The notes beneath the pieces are model-generated. The model was not told the origin of the DNA. It did no database searches and was given only the letters and a program-made list of their open reading frames with translations. The translations under genes were made by a program, and so were the position numbers. From positions 1 to 64,000 of the forward strand of contig NW_025064947.1 of assembly GCF_019112545.1 (NCBI RefSeq): a stretch of 64,000 nucleotides of DNA, in the 5' to 3' direction. This stretch comes from Guyanagaster necrorhizus (Eukaryota; Basidiomycota; Agaricomycetes; Agaricales; Physalacriaceae). Positions 22,873 through 35,036 of this stretch are shown piece by piece (the stretch's first letter is position 1; every line of letters begins with the position of its first letter).

Positions 22873-23417
22873 TGTTAAGCCCAAACTCCACATGACTATC
22901 AACATGTGATAAACAGTTCAGAACCTCACACTTTGGGTTAGACTGACTGAGTTCACTGATGTGATGATAGAGAGTGTGATTCAAGGCAGTTGCAAGTCGC
23001 TCGAGATTGGATGGTGAAGAATAAACTTTAGCTCAAAGCTGGGGTATTACAGCAAGAGCTACACTACTTATATACTGTTCTGGTATCGTACTATAAATAA
23101 ATGTTCACAAAAGATGACTTCTGCTGCTGCTGCTGTTACTGCTGTGGTTACTCAGCTCTCTACAAAGTCTATTGTCCTGCTGTGTGCTGTTACTGCTGTG
23201 CCGCAGTTGGAGAACAAAAAGAGTATTGTCTCTCTTTTTACAGCACACAGCAGTGCAGTAGAACCAAGACCGACTGGGTTGCTGACTAAGCTTTCCCACA
23301 GTTCTAAGTGCTGGTCCTAAGCACCCGTCCTAAGTGCCAGTCCTAGATGCCCTGACTAAGCAAAGATAGGGGTCACCCCTGAGGAAAAAGAAAAAGAAAA
23401 TAGGAAAAATTGTAACA
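22873..23417 (-). repeat. Gypsy 5' LTR (545 bp)
   Basis: Same length and ends as the left LTR. The differences noted by eye (for example ACG/ATG at about 22902 and CTCGCA/CTCACA at about 22927) are all transitions. Transcription of the element starts in this copy and runs leftward. Confidence 0.93.
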
Positions 23418-23422
23418 AATAC
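23418..23422. repeat. Target-site duplication AATAC (right)
   Basis: Identical to 14978-14982 and directly adjacent to the right LTR end TAACA. Confidence 0.9.
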
Positions 23423-24931
23423 TCTTAATGTATCATCAGATTTTACAAAATTACATGCATCAACACATGGGGTGTGTGTCACTGTGTTAGTCTCAAAATA
23501 TTTAACTGGAATTTGCCATTTTTTAAAAGACCTTTATTCTGAATTTAATGTCAATTGAAAACATAACATCATTCAAGTAACTATTTGTGGTTCTAAAAAG
23601 ACAAGAGATGATCCAACATCTCAGAAGCTACCTCTCTTATCATCTCACTTAATCACTTTCTGTCTTCTTGCTGATGTCTCAGACTTATATGATGATCTAC
23701 TTTTCACTACAAGTCTTTCATGCTGCTTCTATGAATGTTATCAGTCTGATAAACACATTTATCAAATCCATTTTATCATGGAATCAGTATTCTTTTCATA
23801 TGACAGAATATCACAGATCCTATTCATCTTCCATCACTCTATATTATATGATGAGACTGCATTCATAGTCTACTGACTCTACAATTTCTCCATGAAAATA
23901 GTGACATTCCAATCATGTCTGATTCAACAAATAAATTCTTTGCAGTCATGGATAAAGAATTCAGAGATCACTCAGCTAGAGCTGGAGGAGCAATTTACTA
24001 TGCTTCTCTTGGTCTCTCTGAAACAGTCATACAAGCTATGAGATATTGATCATCAAAGGTCAAGACTATCTATATTTAAGACCACCCAGCATAATAAGCA
24101 CAACTTCAGCTGACATATCTATGCTACTATTTTCTGGCACCCTAACAGTTTTTGTATTGTGATCTGTCCATACACATCTTCAAACCACCTCCACTCTCAC
24201 TCCTGACATTACTCAACAGCACTTTCAGCTGTTCATACATCATAATGGGTTGAGGAGCATGATCTCTCTTTTGTAATGATCTATCCTCTCTTCTCAAGTA
24301 AGCAACAAAGGTCATCATGAGAGCAGATTCCAGGAGTAGAAAGCATTTGTATAGATCTCTGCATGGATCTTGAGACACTTGCAGTTTCTACCATTATAAT
24401 GATAAGCCTCCAGACTCTGTACACTCTGAATTTAAGGATTCTTTACAAGTGAATCTCCATGGTATTTGCAATCCTACCAAGTCCAAGATTGTCTTGATTA
24501 TAACTGACCTTCAGTTTTACCAATATATAACCAGACTTACATCTCTACAATCATATTATTCAGCCAATATAGCATCACCTTCAGACATTATATTTGTTGA
24601 TCCTTTCAGATTCAGTCATTATGATCACTGAGCACAGCCTCTATTAATTACTATGATATATCATCCAATATGCATCACCAGTGCTATAACTGAGTATTCT
24701 CTGTGAACTTGTACAACTGGACTGAAAAAGGCTATATTACTAAAACTATTTAATGCAAAGCCATACTTAAGACTGATACTCTCATGGACACTTACTTTAG
24801 GATAGAATATTTCCACTCTCTATAGTCTCACAGCAGTTTCCTTTGTGATGTTCAGTGTGAAAATCCATGTACTAACCACCCTCTACAGTCACAGATCATA
24901 TTGCTATTATCAGAGTAATTTTCTGCAAGCC
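23423..24931. repeat. CpG-free eroded repeat, right flank of the gypsy insertion
   Basis: No CG is visible. Short reading frames are broken by TGA, TAA and TAG. A segment near 24,200-24,310 resembles one near 26,130-26,220 (a similar succession ending in CAAGTAAGCAACAAAGG versus GAGTAGGCAGCAGAGG), so this is a family with at least two local copies. No transposase signature is readable. Confidence 0.5.
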
Positions 24932-24936
24932 ATCTC

Positions 24937-25396
24937 TGTTAGACTCAAGCATCATGTGAGTGCTAGCACATGATAAGCAGAAGCTTCCTTGCACTTTGGG
25001 AAGTTGTCTGAGTTCACTGATGTGCTTTTTGTTCACTGTGTCACAAGGCTGTTAAGAGTTGGCTCAAGGGTAGAATGATATGAATAAACTTTAGCTTGAA
25101 GCTGGGGATATACCAGTGAGAGCAAGCCTCCTTAAATACTATACAGATCATGCTAATAATACTGCATACTTATTGTGTGTCTCTCTATCTGTTGTGTCCA
25201 TTGTCCTAGAGCATTGCTACCATTCATAAAAGGGTTGTCTCTGTTGTTGGGCATCATTGTTGTGTCGAAAGACAATGACAGACTCGGCTGGTTTGTGATG
25301 ACCAAGCTTTGTCTCATGGTCCTAAGCACTCATTCTTGATGCCTTGACTAAGCATAAATAGGGGTTTATAGAGAAGGAAATAGAAAAATCATAACA
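24937..25396 (+). mobile_element. Solo LTR, 460-bp family, with target duplication ATCTC
   Basis: It begins TGTTAGACTC and ends TCATAACA, flanked by ATCTC at 24932-24936 and 25397-25401. It shares with the 545-bp LTRs the blocks GAGTTCACTGATGTG, GAATAAACTTTAGCT, AAGCTGGGG and GACTAAGCA in the same order, so it belongs to a related family. No internal region remains, as after LTR-LTR recombination. The second copy is at 42870-43329 in the other orientation. Confidence 0.88.
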
Positions 25397-25401
25397 ATCT
25401 C

Positions 25402-26230
25402 TGGTGCCTCTCATATTCATAGAAGATTTTTGATAACAGAGCAATGCCAATTGTCCTTTCCACCTTGATAGGTCAGACCTCTCCTGGCTAGTCAAGTCTG
25501 GATGGTAGTATTTGATCAAGGGTACTACATTGCAGACTGAAAAGTCACAGTGTATAGCTTGTGTTAAAGCCTGCCTGCACTGTCAACCATATGAAAGTAC
25601 ACTGAAAGCCCACTTGCAAAACTGAAGTCTGGATTGTTGGGGTTCTTGTTAAAATCAGACTCTTATGAGTTTCTATTTGGTATTGCCATGGATATCCAGG
25701 TCAATGAGGCACCACCTCATCTATGGAATAGAGCATCCATATCATCTCTGATTCAGTGCCAAGTCTCAGCTGAGGCTGATTCACAAGAGACATTGATGCA
25801 GTTCTCTCATTTTTATCCTCACTCCTATTCTGCTCCTTTAGCCTTACTCTGTTACTACTTAGTCAGGCTCATTCATCACTTCCAGGATTTGAGGCTTTGC
25901 TTCCACACTTTCTGTTAGCATTATTATTTCTTGTCTGATGAGGCTTCACCTCTCTCTTCATCCTGCAGAAACTTACTCCAGCAGTTTCAGCCTGTGGCAT
26001 CACCATGTCTAATGCAGCTTTCTTTGAGTTCCTTCTTTAAGCCTATTATTTACCAAGTTCTATCAAATTACCAGCTTTTTATCACCCTCCCATCTTTCTC
26101 TTACTTTATGTTTAACAGTGTTAGCCATTCATGCATTTCCATTTGCACATCACAATGGATCAAGAGGCTTGGCCCCTCTTCTGTAGCTATCTACCCTCCC
26201 TTCTTGAGTAGGCAGCAGAGGCTTACACTT
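25402..26230. repeat. CpG-free eroded repeat up to a sharp border
   Basis: Continuation of the CpG-free layer. It ends abruptly at about 26230, where CGGCCGAG is the first CG-containing run and normal CpG content resumes. Open frames such as 25634-25918 and 25931-26248 are not protein-like. Confidence 0.5.
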
Positions 26231-26404
26231 TCGGCCGAGACAGGTTGAATTCAATCTCCGATCGGATATTGCCGTCGTCATCGAGGCCGACATCTCCTCT
26301 ACTCGACCGATCTACGCAAGGGATGACAAATACCATTTCTATCGGGAATCAGGTGCTTTCTGCTGACTACGAAGGACCCTGATGCTGTAAATGACTGGGA
26401 AGCG

Positions 26405-26414
26405 CGCATATAAA
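26405..26414 (+). promoter_or_regulatory. TATA-like box upstream of aldo/keto reductase
   Basis: GCGCATATAAAGC lies about 45 bp upstream of the ATG at 26454, a plausible TATA element. Confidence 0.4.
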
Positions 26415-26453
26415 GCATCCTTCTCAGATCATAGAGAATCCTCAGTCGCTTCG

Positions 26454-27875
26454 ATGCCTCCAATTCCCCTCGTCGAGCTTAACAACGGTACGAAGATACC
26501 CATCATAGGTCAGTACACCCGCATACAACGATATGTCGCTCATATATTTAGGTACTGGGGGTGGTCCGAGCGCGATGACGGTCGAGGCGTGTGATGCAAC
26601 TAAGGGCTGGATGTTAACGGCGATTCAGGTGAGATCAACGAGCATTTCTGAATCGCAAACTGAACGTTACCCTAGGCTGGCTATAGACACATTGATACAG
26701 CTTTACTATATGGTGTGTTTCATCCCTGGTTTTCTTACAAGCATGAACGAGCGCCCCAGGTACGGAGAAGGCCATCGGCGAGGCGATCAGAGAGTCTGGT
26801 ATTCCCCGGGAAGAGTTTTTCATCACAACTAAACTTCCGTGCGCCGTCTCGTCATGTTCTCTTTAAAGTTTAGTAACTCTTAGGAGCAGTTTTAACCGAC
26901 AGGACCGTGTTGCGGAATCGTTCGACCTGAGTCTCCGAAACCTTGGAATGGATTACGTGGACCTTGTACGCTCCAATCCTTCTGAGAGGACGCCGTTCTC
27001 AGTATCCTTGACAGTACTTGATGCATTGGCCCATGGCCATCCCTTACCGAGGTACGCCACCATTAGCCTCCCTCACTCTCGCTGAATGACGGCTCTTATA
27101 GGGGCCTGGCTGGATCTTCCACGAGATGCCGACGGCTCCGTAATCACCATCGATTCTCCGACCTTCAATGAGTCCTATGCCGAAATGGAGAAAATCTATG
27201 CGAGCGGCAGGGCTAAGGCCATCGGAGTCAGCAACTTTTCCATCAAGACGTACATGCATTCCGCCTGTCCATCTATTCGTACTAACAGCGAAGCCCACAG
27301 TCTTGAAGAGCTATTCCAAACAGCAACCGTCGTTCCGGCGGTAAACCAGATAGAGTATGTACCGATTGGATCATTCTCTCTGCATTTCAAACATTCATGA
27401 TTTAGGCGACATCCATACCTCGCAGAGAGCGATCTCATCGCGTACCACAAGAGAAAGGGCATCGCCACTGAGGCGTATTCTCCTGGGGGTGAGCGTGCCC
27501 TTTCGTGTCCTTCGACTCCGCTAACCAGATCCATACAGGGCACGGGAACACCGTCCGAGAAGATCTCATCATCAAAGAAATTGCTGCAAAGCACGGTGTT
27601 TCGCCCACACAAGTCATCCTCGCATGGCAAATCGCGGGTGGCGTGATCATCATACCAAAGAGCGACAAGGAACAGAGACAGAAAGATAATATCAACGTCA
27701 GTACTCACGGTTCTCTTTGATGACTTCCTTGATTGACCTCTTTCTTTAGCTTCCCACTCTAGATGAAGAGGATGTGGAGAAGATAAATGGATTGGACCGC
27801 GGTGAGAGACTGTGTAACAGGATCGACAAGAATGGCAAGTTTTGGGGATGGACGAAGGAGCGCCTTGGGTGGTAG
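26454..27875 (+). CDS. Aldo/keto reductase, eleven exons (311 aa)
   Basis: Exons: 26454-26508, 26552-26628, 26676-26712, 26760-26838, 26884-26965, 27015-27051, 27102-27249, 27301-27354, 27406-27488, 27539-27696, 27750-27875. All ten introns are GT-AG, 40-53 nt, and the phases close exactly. The protein is a single-domain NADPH-dependent reductase of the classical type. The tetrad is Asp in [11 protein letters not shown], Tyr in the same motif, Lys in ITTKLP, His in YLMHWP. Other family marks are [18 protein letters not shown] and IIIPKSD near the cofactor site. No signal peptide, so probably cytosolic; the substrate is unknown. The N-terminal turn reads PIIGTGGG rather than the common GLGTW, a small oddity next to the first intron. 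It is not a close copy of the first aldo/keto reductase in the window; the two belong to different branches. Confidence 0.92.
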
Positions 27876-30815
27876 AAGTCATGTTACTTCACAATGTGTT
27901 TCTTGAGTCTAGGTACGCGGGTTGAGTGATCCGGTCAGTATCCCTTTGCATGCGGAAATTAATATTCATACCTCGACATGAAGTATTGTGTTCGTGTGCA
28001 TCTTTTATCTGCTGGTGATTCCGGTCCTCCTTAGCGGTGTAGACATCGATGTATGTATTTATTTTATTTTACCTGGGCGCTTTGGGTATGATTTCCTCCC
28101 ATGGACTGGCTTTTACGGAAATCATTGGAGTCCACTTGGTTCTTAGGTGCTGAGTGGTGGATATGAGCACGTTTTCTTTCTGGATTGTCACGTCGTAACA
28201 AGTCTAACCTCACGCTTTCCCAAAGACTCTGTGTTATTCACATGACTGGCACTTCCAGTTGGCCGAGTTAGTCATGGAACTCACGGTACGGTTCGAATCC
28301 ACGTCGTTCCTTTGGAATTGGGGATTGGATGCCAAATTTTTCAGCTTTTGGATCACAATACGCACTTACCTTGCTCGTTCCTCTATCATTCCTAACGACC
28401 CCGAAACTTTTCGACAACAAACTTCTTTTCCCATGGATCGAAGTGGATCTCCACTATGTGTTTTGTCACCATATCCGACTTGCAGTTCACATCTTGGCAT
28501 ACTGGTAGTGACCCGTGTTGTGGTCATTACGTGCATATATAATGGTTTTGATGCTTTTCACACCAGAGACGGAGTTTCCAGAATGTTGACAGACCCATTT
28601 GTGGTCATGCAATCCTGGCTTCGTGGCATATTCCACCCCGCTCGATAATGCACTTTGGGTCGAGGGAAACGTTTTTCAAGGATGGAAGGAGCCTCAGGGT
28701 TTGATGGCGCAGCGGCGAGTCTTGACCATCGCGAGGGTAGTTTTCTTTCATGACCGTAGATAATTACGTCCTTCCTCTGCGAAGGTGATTAATGAATGCC
28801 CTTTCTCCTGCGAATATTGCACCATACCCCAATTACTATGTGGCGGATTGCCCATGTGCAATACCAGAAGGTGTATGTTCAACCTTTTGTGAACGTCGCC
28901 TCCATGGGCAAAGGGTCCATTCGGGAGTATCGGTTCGAATCCGCACCCAGGCGATATATCATGGTGGTCGTTGTCCTTTTCTTTCGTAATAGCCACACGT
29001 ATAATCCAGTACGGAATTCGACAAATAACTAGGTTTAAAAATTAAGAGGGAAGAAGTTGTGAATGAACCCGGATCTTCTAGAGCTTGAGCGGTACATTTA
29101 AGTTTTGAGATGGTAAGTGTATTTATGACGTCCGTGGCATAAAGGCTGTTATCGAGGCCTTGGTTCGATTCCGGCTATTGGCGTTCCTCGAGGACCGAAA
29201 CTCTTTTTGGGGTGGGGTGGTTATCAGTCATCTACGTGCCAGAGGGCAAAGTTTGTCGAGCTTCCAGGCACTATTTGCTATTGAAAATCGATTCCACCTT
29301 AGCATAACAATAAAAACTGAGTTCAAGGAATGCCTGGGAAAGCTACGAATATGACGACTTGTATAATATTTAATATTACCGATATTCGGAAAATACTAGA
29401 AAGCATGATATTTCTGCCCGGTCGTTGCTGATCGAGGGTATGCCATTGCTGTTAGATCAGAGACTGATGCAACCTTAGGTAGTGTCACTGTTATCGTCTT
29501 GGCGGTGATAGTCACAACGAATATCTGCATCGATCGACTTACTGGGCTAGTCTTAAGCGTCCGCGTCAGGGCTTGATTTCGTCCTGATCATAGTGCAGCC
29601 GGATCCGAAGAATGGGGGACTGTAACGCGCGAGAGATAACTTTTATCTTGTTAATACGAGGGCCAACCTCCGGCCATAAATCATATGGAATATCAACATA
29701 TCGTCCAGCGAAAACCTTCAAATCATTGTTTCGACCTCTTGGCAATGTACGGGAAACGCCTGTGAAGAATAGAGAGCAGGTTCTAGGCGTATCATGGGTT
29801 TACCATCATCGTTAACCTCTGAATGCTCACGTCGTAGAAGCTTGCTTCATCTTGACTGACAAAAACGGTGACCATGTCATCCGTGGCGATGATATACTTA
29901 CGTACTCTTTCGACGGGGCTCCGCGCATAGTTGATAGCGAAGGAAGAGAAAGTGGACACGTCCCTCCATACGTGAGAGTGCTGTATATAGAGGGTAGGAC
30001 AGGACTCTTGTTTTCTGATCTTATGATGACATGGCCCTCGGAGAAGGCTTCGGATAGACACCCATCAGAACAATGGTTATCGTAGCAGTACGAAGTCGAT
30101 CGGTGCTCTCTGGCGTCTTCTAGGAAGTGCAATCAAGCTGAACTCGCCGCGTCACCGATCATCTCGAGAGTCAGGAAATCGAGCACAAGTGAAGTAAGAA
30201 AAAGAAGCGCACTTTGTTTGGTTGACCAAAATACCCACACTGCCATCTTTTTGCCACGTGTTTCGCCCTACCACCATCGCTGAGCTCAGATACGTTCTTT
30301 CTCGCCGCAAAATCCCACTTTGCGGATCTCATAGTATCAGAACACATTGTTATACAACCACTACAGGATTCTTTTACGTTAAAACTCGTCCTCAAAGTTT
30401 TCAATCCTTTTCGGAATCTCTCCGGGCCGCCTATGAGTCGGTCAAGCGCTATAAAGAACTCAACGCCAGGATCCTTTCTGAAAATTTCTTTTTGCTCAAT
30501 CGAGCGACCTCATAGAGCGTATAACAGGTTCATCGGCATACCTCTCCCCCTCTTGCCCGCTCATTGTCTTCAGGCTCTCCCTCTTCGCACCGAGCCTTAT
30601 GTCGAGAAACATATCCCCGAAATGAACGTATCAATCACATATAGTTCCTCACCCCGGTCCACTAACAATATCAGCCTAGCACGAATCAAACCTTGAAACT
30701 CTTCCTCCGCGTTCGGGTTCCACGTGCTATTGTTTTTTTGACGCGACCCTGGGACAACACGGTATTTAAGGATATAAAGTCTTCACTCCGCCAGGACCCT
30801 GTATTTGCTCTGACC
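27876..30815. other. Intergenic, with three isolated tRNA-like box B motifs
   Basis: No gene is supported. Open frames at 28259-28648, 29827-30132 and 30222-30696 lack splice logic or family resemblance. Box B consensus GGTTCGANTCC occurs at 28290-28300, 28932-28942 and 29162-29172, each preceded by tRNA D-arm-like text (TTGGCCGAGTTAG; GTGGCGGATTGCCC; CGTGGCATAAAGG), but none folds into a full cloverleaf by eye. The last 100-150 bp should contain the promoter of the DUF6534-like gene. Confidence 0.4.
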
Positions 30816-32908
30816 ATGTCGACTGACACCTCGACCACGTATGGTGCGGTGGCCATCGGCGCGCTCTCCGCCTCTTTGTGGCTTTTTTCCCCCTTCCTCC
30901 AGCCAATTCGAGCTAACAATTCCGTAGACTATCTGGCGCGGTGGCCATCCAAACGATCCTCTATTACAAGCTCTATCCCTCCGATTCCGTCAGAGTCAAA
31001 ATACTCGTCAGTAACTCTTACACTGCCATTTGTTTCCTATTTAACCTCGCCACAGGTCTTCGCCGTATGGTTCGTGACACCAATCGCCCCCCAAACTCAT
31101 ACCTGACACACCATAACCCGACAGGCTGCTCGATACCAGCCATACAGGCTTCGTCTGGACATCGCTATGGTACATGGTCATCGGCCACTACGGTAATATC
31201 AACGTCATACCTTGGTGAGATTCATTATTCACACCTCCACCGCCACCATCACTCATGTGTTTGCAGGAGCATCGCGGTCAGTGATATCCATATGCAATTC
31301 AACCTTCGTGCTAATGGATCAGACAGGTGACCATCGTGATTACGGTATGGCACCTCGATCCCGCCTCACTGCTATCCATCCCTGATCATGTGTTCGTAGG
31401 CCGTCCTGACGTTTCTAGTCCACTGGTATGTTCAAATATTCTAATTTCCTGGGTGCTGCCTCGACTGATCGACCGTGCAGTTTCTTTGCATATAGGATAT
31501 TCATGCGTAGGTCGCCATCCTGCTCTTGCGCGTTTGAACCGTCATAATCCGACATCCCCAGTTAGCAAACGAAATTGGTTTCTTATATGTCCTATAGTAA
31601 GTGCCCCTCCTTTCTGTTTCATTTTTCCTATTCTGATACTCACTCACCTGGGCAGATGATCCTGGCGGCATTCCGTCTCGGTGAGGGTCTATCCATATCG
31701 CATTGGTGCGGTATTGTTTATTTTGTTCTCTACACGTGGCGGCTAGCTTCTGCTTGCGGTGTGTTTACGCGATGCTTCTGCCGGGGATCTATGGTGCTAA
31801 CATTGTAACCATTCAGTTACGACATCAGAAATGTATGGGTCCAATGTCAAAGCTTAAAATCCCTCCATTGATAATCCCGGGTAGGATACGTCTAAAAACG
31901 TACTCTACATTCAAAGAAGACTTTCGAGTAATCACGTTCATCCCACACGATATCCGCACACTACTGATGACCCACATACAGTGGGTGTTCACACTAGGCC
32001 TCGCCCTATCCTCCACAGTAGACATCCTGATCACCGGATCCCTCTTCGGTCTCCTGCACACAAGCCGCTCAGAAGCTGAGAAGTACACCAAAGCTCCTGT
32101 TCTTCGCCCAAATCTTACCTCCTCCAGCCTTAACGCCGTCATAGATTCCCTAATATTATACACCTTCGAAACAGGATCTCTTACATGGTACGAGCATCTT
32201 ATCTTTCTCCGCGATTTCCGATGGCTGACTACGTGACTTTTACCAGCGCGGCAACTATCATCGACATGATATGCGTGAGTCCTCCCTCCCTCCCCTCCCT
32301 CTCCACATCCCGCGCCGCCCATCCTGATATCATCGACTCACGACAGTGGCTCACGATGTCGTCGAACCTCATTTTCATGGGTGTGCATTTCGTCATCGGT
32401 AAACGTACGTCTGAGTCTGGCGTGTTACCATACCAGCTGACATCCCCTCTGACAGTATATGCCAACTCGCTATTAGTAACGTAAGAGAGTTCTCTGTCCA
32501 TCGTCTGTCGTCCGTTCACGACTGCGACTGGCAGGCTGAATACACGCCGTGGTCTGCGGAGAGGACAGACGTCTTCGTTTGGTCGGACGGGAAGTGCGAT
32601 ACTCCTCGATAGTCGTCGACCTCGTGTGGTGCGTTCTCTTGTTCTTCGGATCTAGAGGGAGGGAGGCAATCTGACGTGTTCGTTCTGGCTCTGGTTCTGG
32701 CAGGCAGACCTGAACGTCGCTAAACGCGCAGAGGTAAACGATTTGATCCTTTTTTCGTTGAGTTCAAGTTATTGACGGATCGATCTACCGATGGTAGCTT
32801 CAGATTAGCGTGGAGCGTAGCGTGCACTACTCGACGGACTGTAACGTCAAGCTGGGACCGAGGTACATGACGAGTCAGGAGAGTATCAGTATGGAGGGTG
32901 TAAGGTAA
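30816..32908 (+). CDS. DUF6534-like multi-pass membrane protein, twenty exons (335 aa)
   Basis: Exons: 30816-30877, 30928-31006, 31056-31069, 31125-31214, 31267-31276, 31327-31344, 31400-31425, 31481-31506, 31562-31596, 31656-31680, 31747-31758, 31817-31832, 31885-31927, 31982-32187, 32247-32274, 32347-32404, 32456-32480, 32535-32628, 32704-32733, 32798-32908. Every intron is GT-AG and all phases close. The joined protein has about seven hydrophobic helices in the order known for the Agaricomycete DUF6534 family: an N-terminal helix before QTILYYKLYP, then DTSHTGFVWTSLWYMVI, CFFAYRIF, AAFRLASACVTTSEMIRLKT, TLGLALSSTVDILITGSL, DSLILYTFETGSLT. The tail is hydrophilic and basic. It probably sits in the plasma membrane; the family has no proven function. 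Exons as short as 10, 12, 14, 16 and 18 nt make it invisible as an open reading frame. Confidence 0.85.
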
Positions 32909-34478
32909 CTTTGTGATGTAGACGTCTTCTCTGCGTGTTCCGTCTGGTCAACGGTTCAGCATCGCGCTATGTGAAATTAGATTTCCCTGTGCTCACTACC
33001 CTGTTCGTGATGGTTTTTTTTTTTAAAAAAACGCCGAACATGGTCCCCAAGGCAACTGTACCAGCAGGCCTGCGAATCTGGCCCGGCCCCATCTTGGTTA
33101 GGGTGACCGCCCGCCATTGCGTATTGGCCGAGAAACCCTTCAAAGCGGCCGACCCTCTTCAATCCCTTTAATCCTCTCATTTTCGACAACGCGGCACATA
33201 AATCGAGTCTTTGGCTTCCATCTTTTATCTCCCATGACATATATCTCATTGTTTTCCCTTCAGCGCCATAACAGCGAAGGACGGCATGTGCAGCGGACAT
33301 TGCTGTGGCTCGGAGTTCGAACCCCACGTCCAAATAAGGCTTCTGACTTGTCGTTGGCAAAAGCAAATTTTTAAATACCTCTTTTCTCCTTTGGTTCATT
33401 TGCATGGTACGACCGCTCAATATCGGCCTTTTTCGTTCATGATCCTGCGATGAAGGAATGCGCAATGCGGCATAAACACTGCGGCCTGGCTCAGGGACGA
33501 TTTTCGCATGATGGATAAAGTTTCGGCTGTGGCTTCGACCGGCAACGAAAGAAAATTGCTGTATGAAAAGCGGATGACGGCCGACCCCTTACTACGACCG
33601 ACATAATTTTGCTATTCTTCACAGAGACTGAAAACTATTGACGCTCTTCGAAAAAAACCTCCTACTGGACATGTAAATTCGAGTATATAGCTGAGCTACG
33701 GCGGAGCCATTGAAATTCCCAAAACAATCTTCCGCCCAACGGTTTTCGAACTTCCTCTGGTGTAATTCACAGGCGGTTCATATTCGCGTTCGATTCGCCA
33801 TCCATGATTTTTGATGACAGGTAGACTGCTATTGCTATGGTCAACTTTTTTTTTACCCCCGTGCGTGTGTGTATCTCGGTCGAAGAATTTATGAAACGCT
33901 CCCTTGTAAACGTCATGCTCTTCGTACTGTCCCCACTCTTTGGGGCTTTGGGTTTCACTGTGACGCTTATTGTCTGAGGGTTTTCCTTCCTGATAGAAGC
34001 AAATCGTTATAAGGCGTCAGGGCGGACCTTTGTCTTCGAGTTTATGAGCCCGTCTGCAACGGCTAAATCCAAAAGACAAAGAACTGTGGCCAATTTCCCT
34101 CTGACAATGCTCCTAGCACAAATACCCGTCGTTTGACCCTTTCGCTACCCATCGAGGTTGTCTGACGCTTTTCCCATAGTGCGAAAGGGACTGGAGCTGT
34201 AATGTCGATCCTTTGTCTCCCAAATCACTATGAATCTGTGATTAAGGACCGTTGCCGTTTAGCCTTCAAAGCTAATCGTCTATTGTCCGAAGCATGATCC
34301 TGAATTTTGAAGAACCTCTGGCTCAATAAACCCATGCATATGCAGAGATCAACGTTCTTTCATTCAGAATCAGGGAATATATCGATTGTATTTTCAATTT
34401 TCGGTAGAGACGTGACCGTCACATCTGCATGCTGGAGGAGATAGATAATTTTCCTGCTGAAAATTCGATGCCTCGTGG

Positions 34479-34533
34479 GTAACTGTGGTTTGATAGTGAA
34501 AAAGGCCATGCTTGGTTCGATTCCTCACCTCCG
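34479..34533 (+). repeat. tRNA-like module A (Gly/His-type D arm plus T arm)
   Basis: GTAACTGTGGTTTGATAGTG resembles the D arm of tRNA-Gly/His, and GGTTCGATTCC at 34514-34524 is a perfect box B. Only about 30 bases separate the boxes, so it is shorter than a tRNA. Copies: 37488-37542 (GTGGTTCAATGGC and box B intact) and, inverted, 48232-48288. Confidence 0.55.
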
Positions 34534-34908
34534 AATAAGTTCATAGAATCCAACTCTTTTTTTGGGGGGGAAGGGGGTTTTGAGAAATTGATATTCAAAT
34601 TATAGATCTTTCATCCTCTCATATTTGCGGTGAATTCTGCACCTGTTAGAATGCAGGTTTGGACTCATTTTGACCTGCGAGAATTCCTCCCCTAGGCATG
34701 GTTGCCTCACTTGATGGCTGGCCTGCACTGCTTACCTGTGAAGGGATCAAGTTTGTAGATCCAACAGTATATGTAAGAGACTAAGTGTTTTTGCACCGAG
34801 GGAGTTTTATGACTTCCACCCAGAGTTCAGGGCATGCAACCGAGAATGTACTCTGAGTCCTAGTCTTTGCTTTGAATAGGAGATGCTTTGTTTTCTCATC
34901 GCCTCACG

Positions 34909-34975
34909 ATGTGGGTAGCATATCGAGCAAGGTCTCCCATAAGTTAAAACTCGAGGTTCGATTCCTTGTGCACAT
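34909..34975 (+). repeat. tRNA-like module B (tRNA-Met-like, CAT in the anticodon position)
   Basis: 67 nt: a 5' arm ATGTGGG pairing at five of seven positions with 3' TGCACAT, T-A-G-C at the D-arm start, CCCATAAG like a Met anticodon loop, and a five-pair T arm closing the loop TTCGATT (box B 34955-34965). D and anticodon stems are poor, so it is a relic or derived element rather than a working tRNA gene. The copy in the second repeat is at about 38159-38231. Confidence 0.5.
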
Positions 34976-35036
34976 GTGATGACAGTCATTATATATATAA
35001 TTTTACTCATTTGATACATAAATGACACCTCTCTTG

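Larger units (their letters stand above)
14983..23417 (-). mobile_element. Ty3/gypsy LTR retrotransposon (chromovirus), complete but inactivated
   Basis: An 8,435-bp element in minus orientation with two 545-bp LTRs starting TGTTA and ending TAACA and a perfect 5-bp target duplication. Domain order along the minus strand is Gag with a CCHC knuckle, protease, reverse transcriptase, RNase H, integrase, chromodomain; integrase after RT defines Ty3/gypsy and the chromodomain defines the chromovirus branch. The LTRs differ at about 12 positions by eye, all transitions, so the insertion is fairly recent or decay is by deamination only. Many in-frame stops disable both gag and pol. A purine-rich tract precedes the 3' LTR. 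The two LTRs and the internal frames are listed separately. Confidence 0.93.

Noticed and set aside
14090..26230. Repeat-induced point mutation of the Neurospora type
   Set aside because: Loss is concentrated at CpG rather than CpA and the gypsy element itself keeps some CpG; methylation decay explains it better.
27196..27882. A 228-codon minus-strand open frame
   Set aside because: It is the antisense shadow of the second aldo/keto reductase, whose spliced plus-strand product matches a known family.
31825..32322. A 165-codon minus-strand open frame
   Set aside because: Antisense to the multi-exon DUF6534-like gene; composition is Arg/Ser-rich as expected for a shadow frame.
34909..34975. 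A functional tRNA-Met gene
   Set aside because: Acceptor pairing is incomplete and the D and anticodon stems do not form; treated as a tRNA-like module only.
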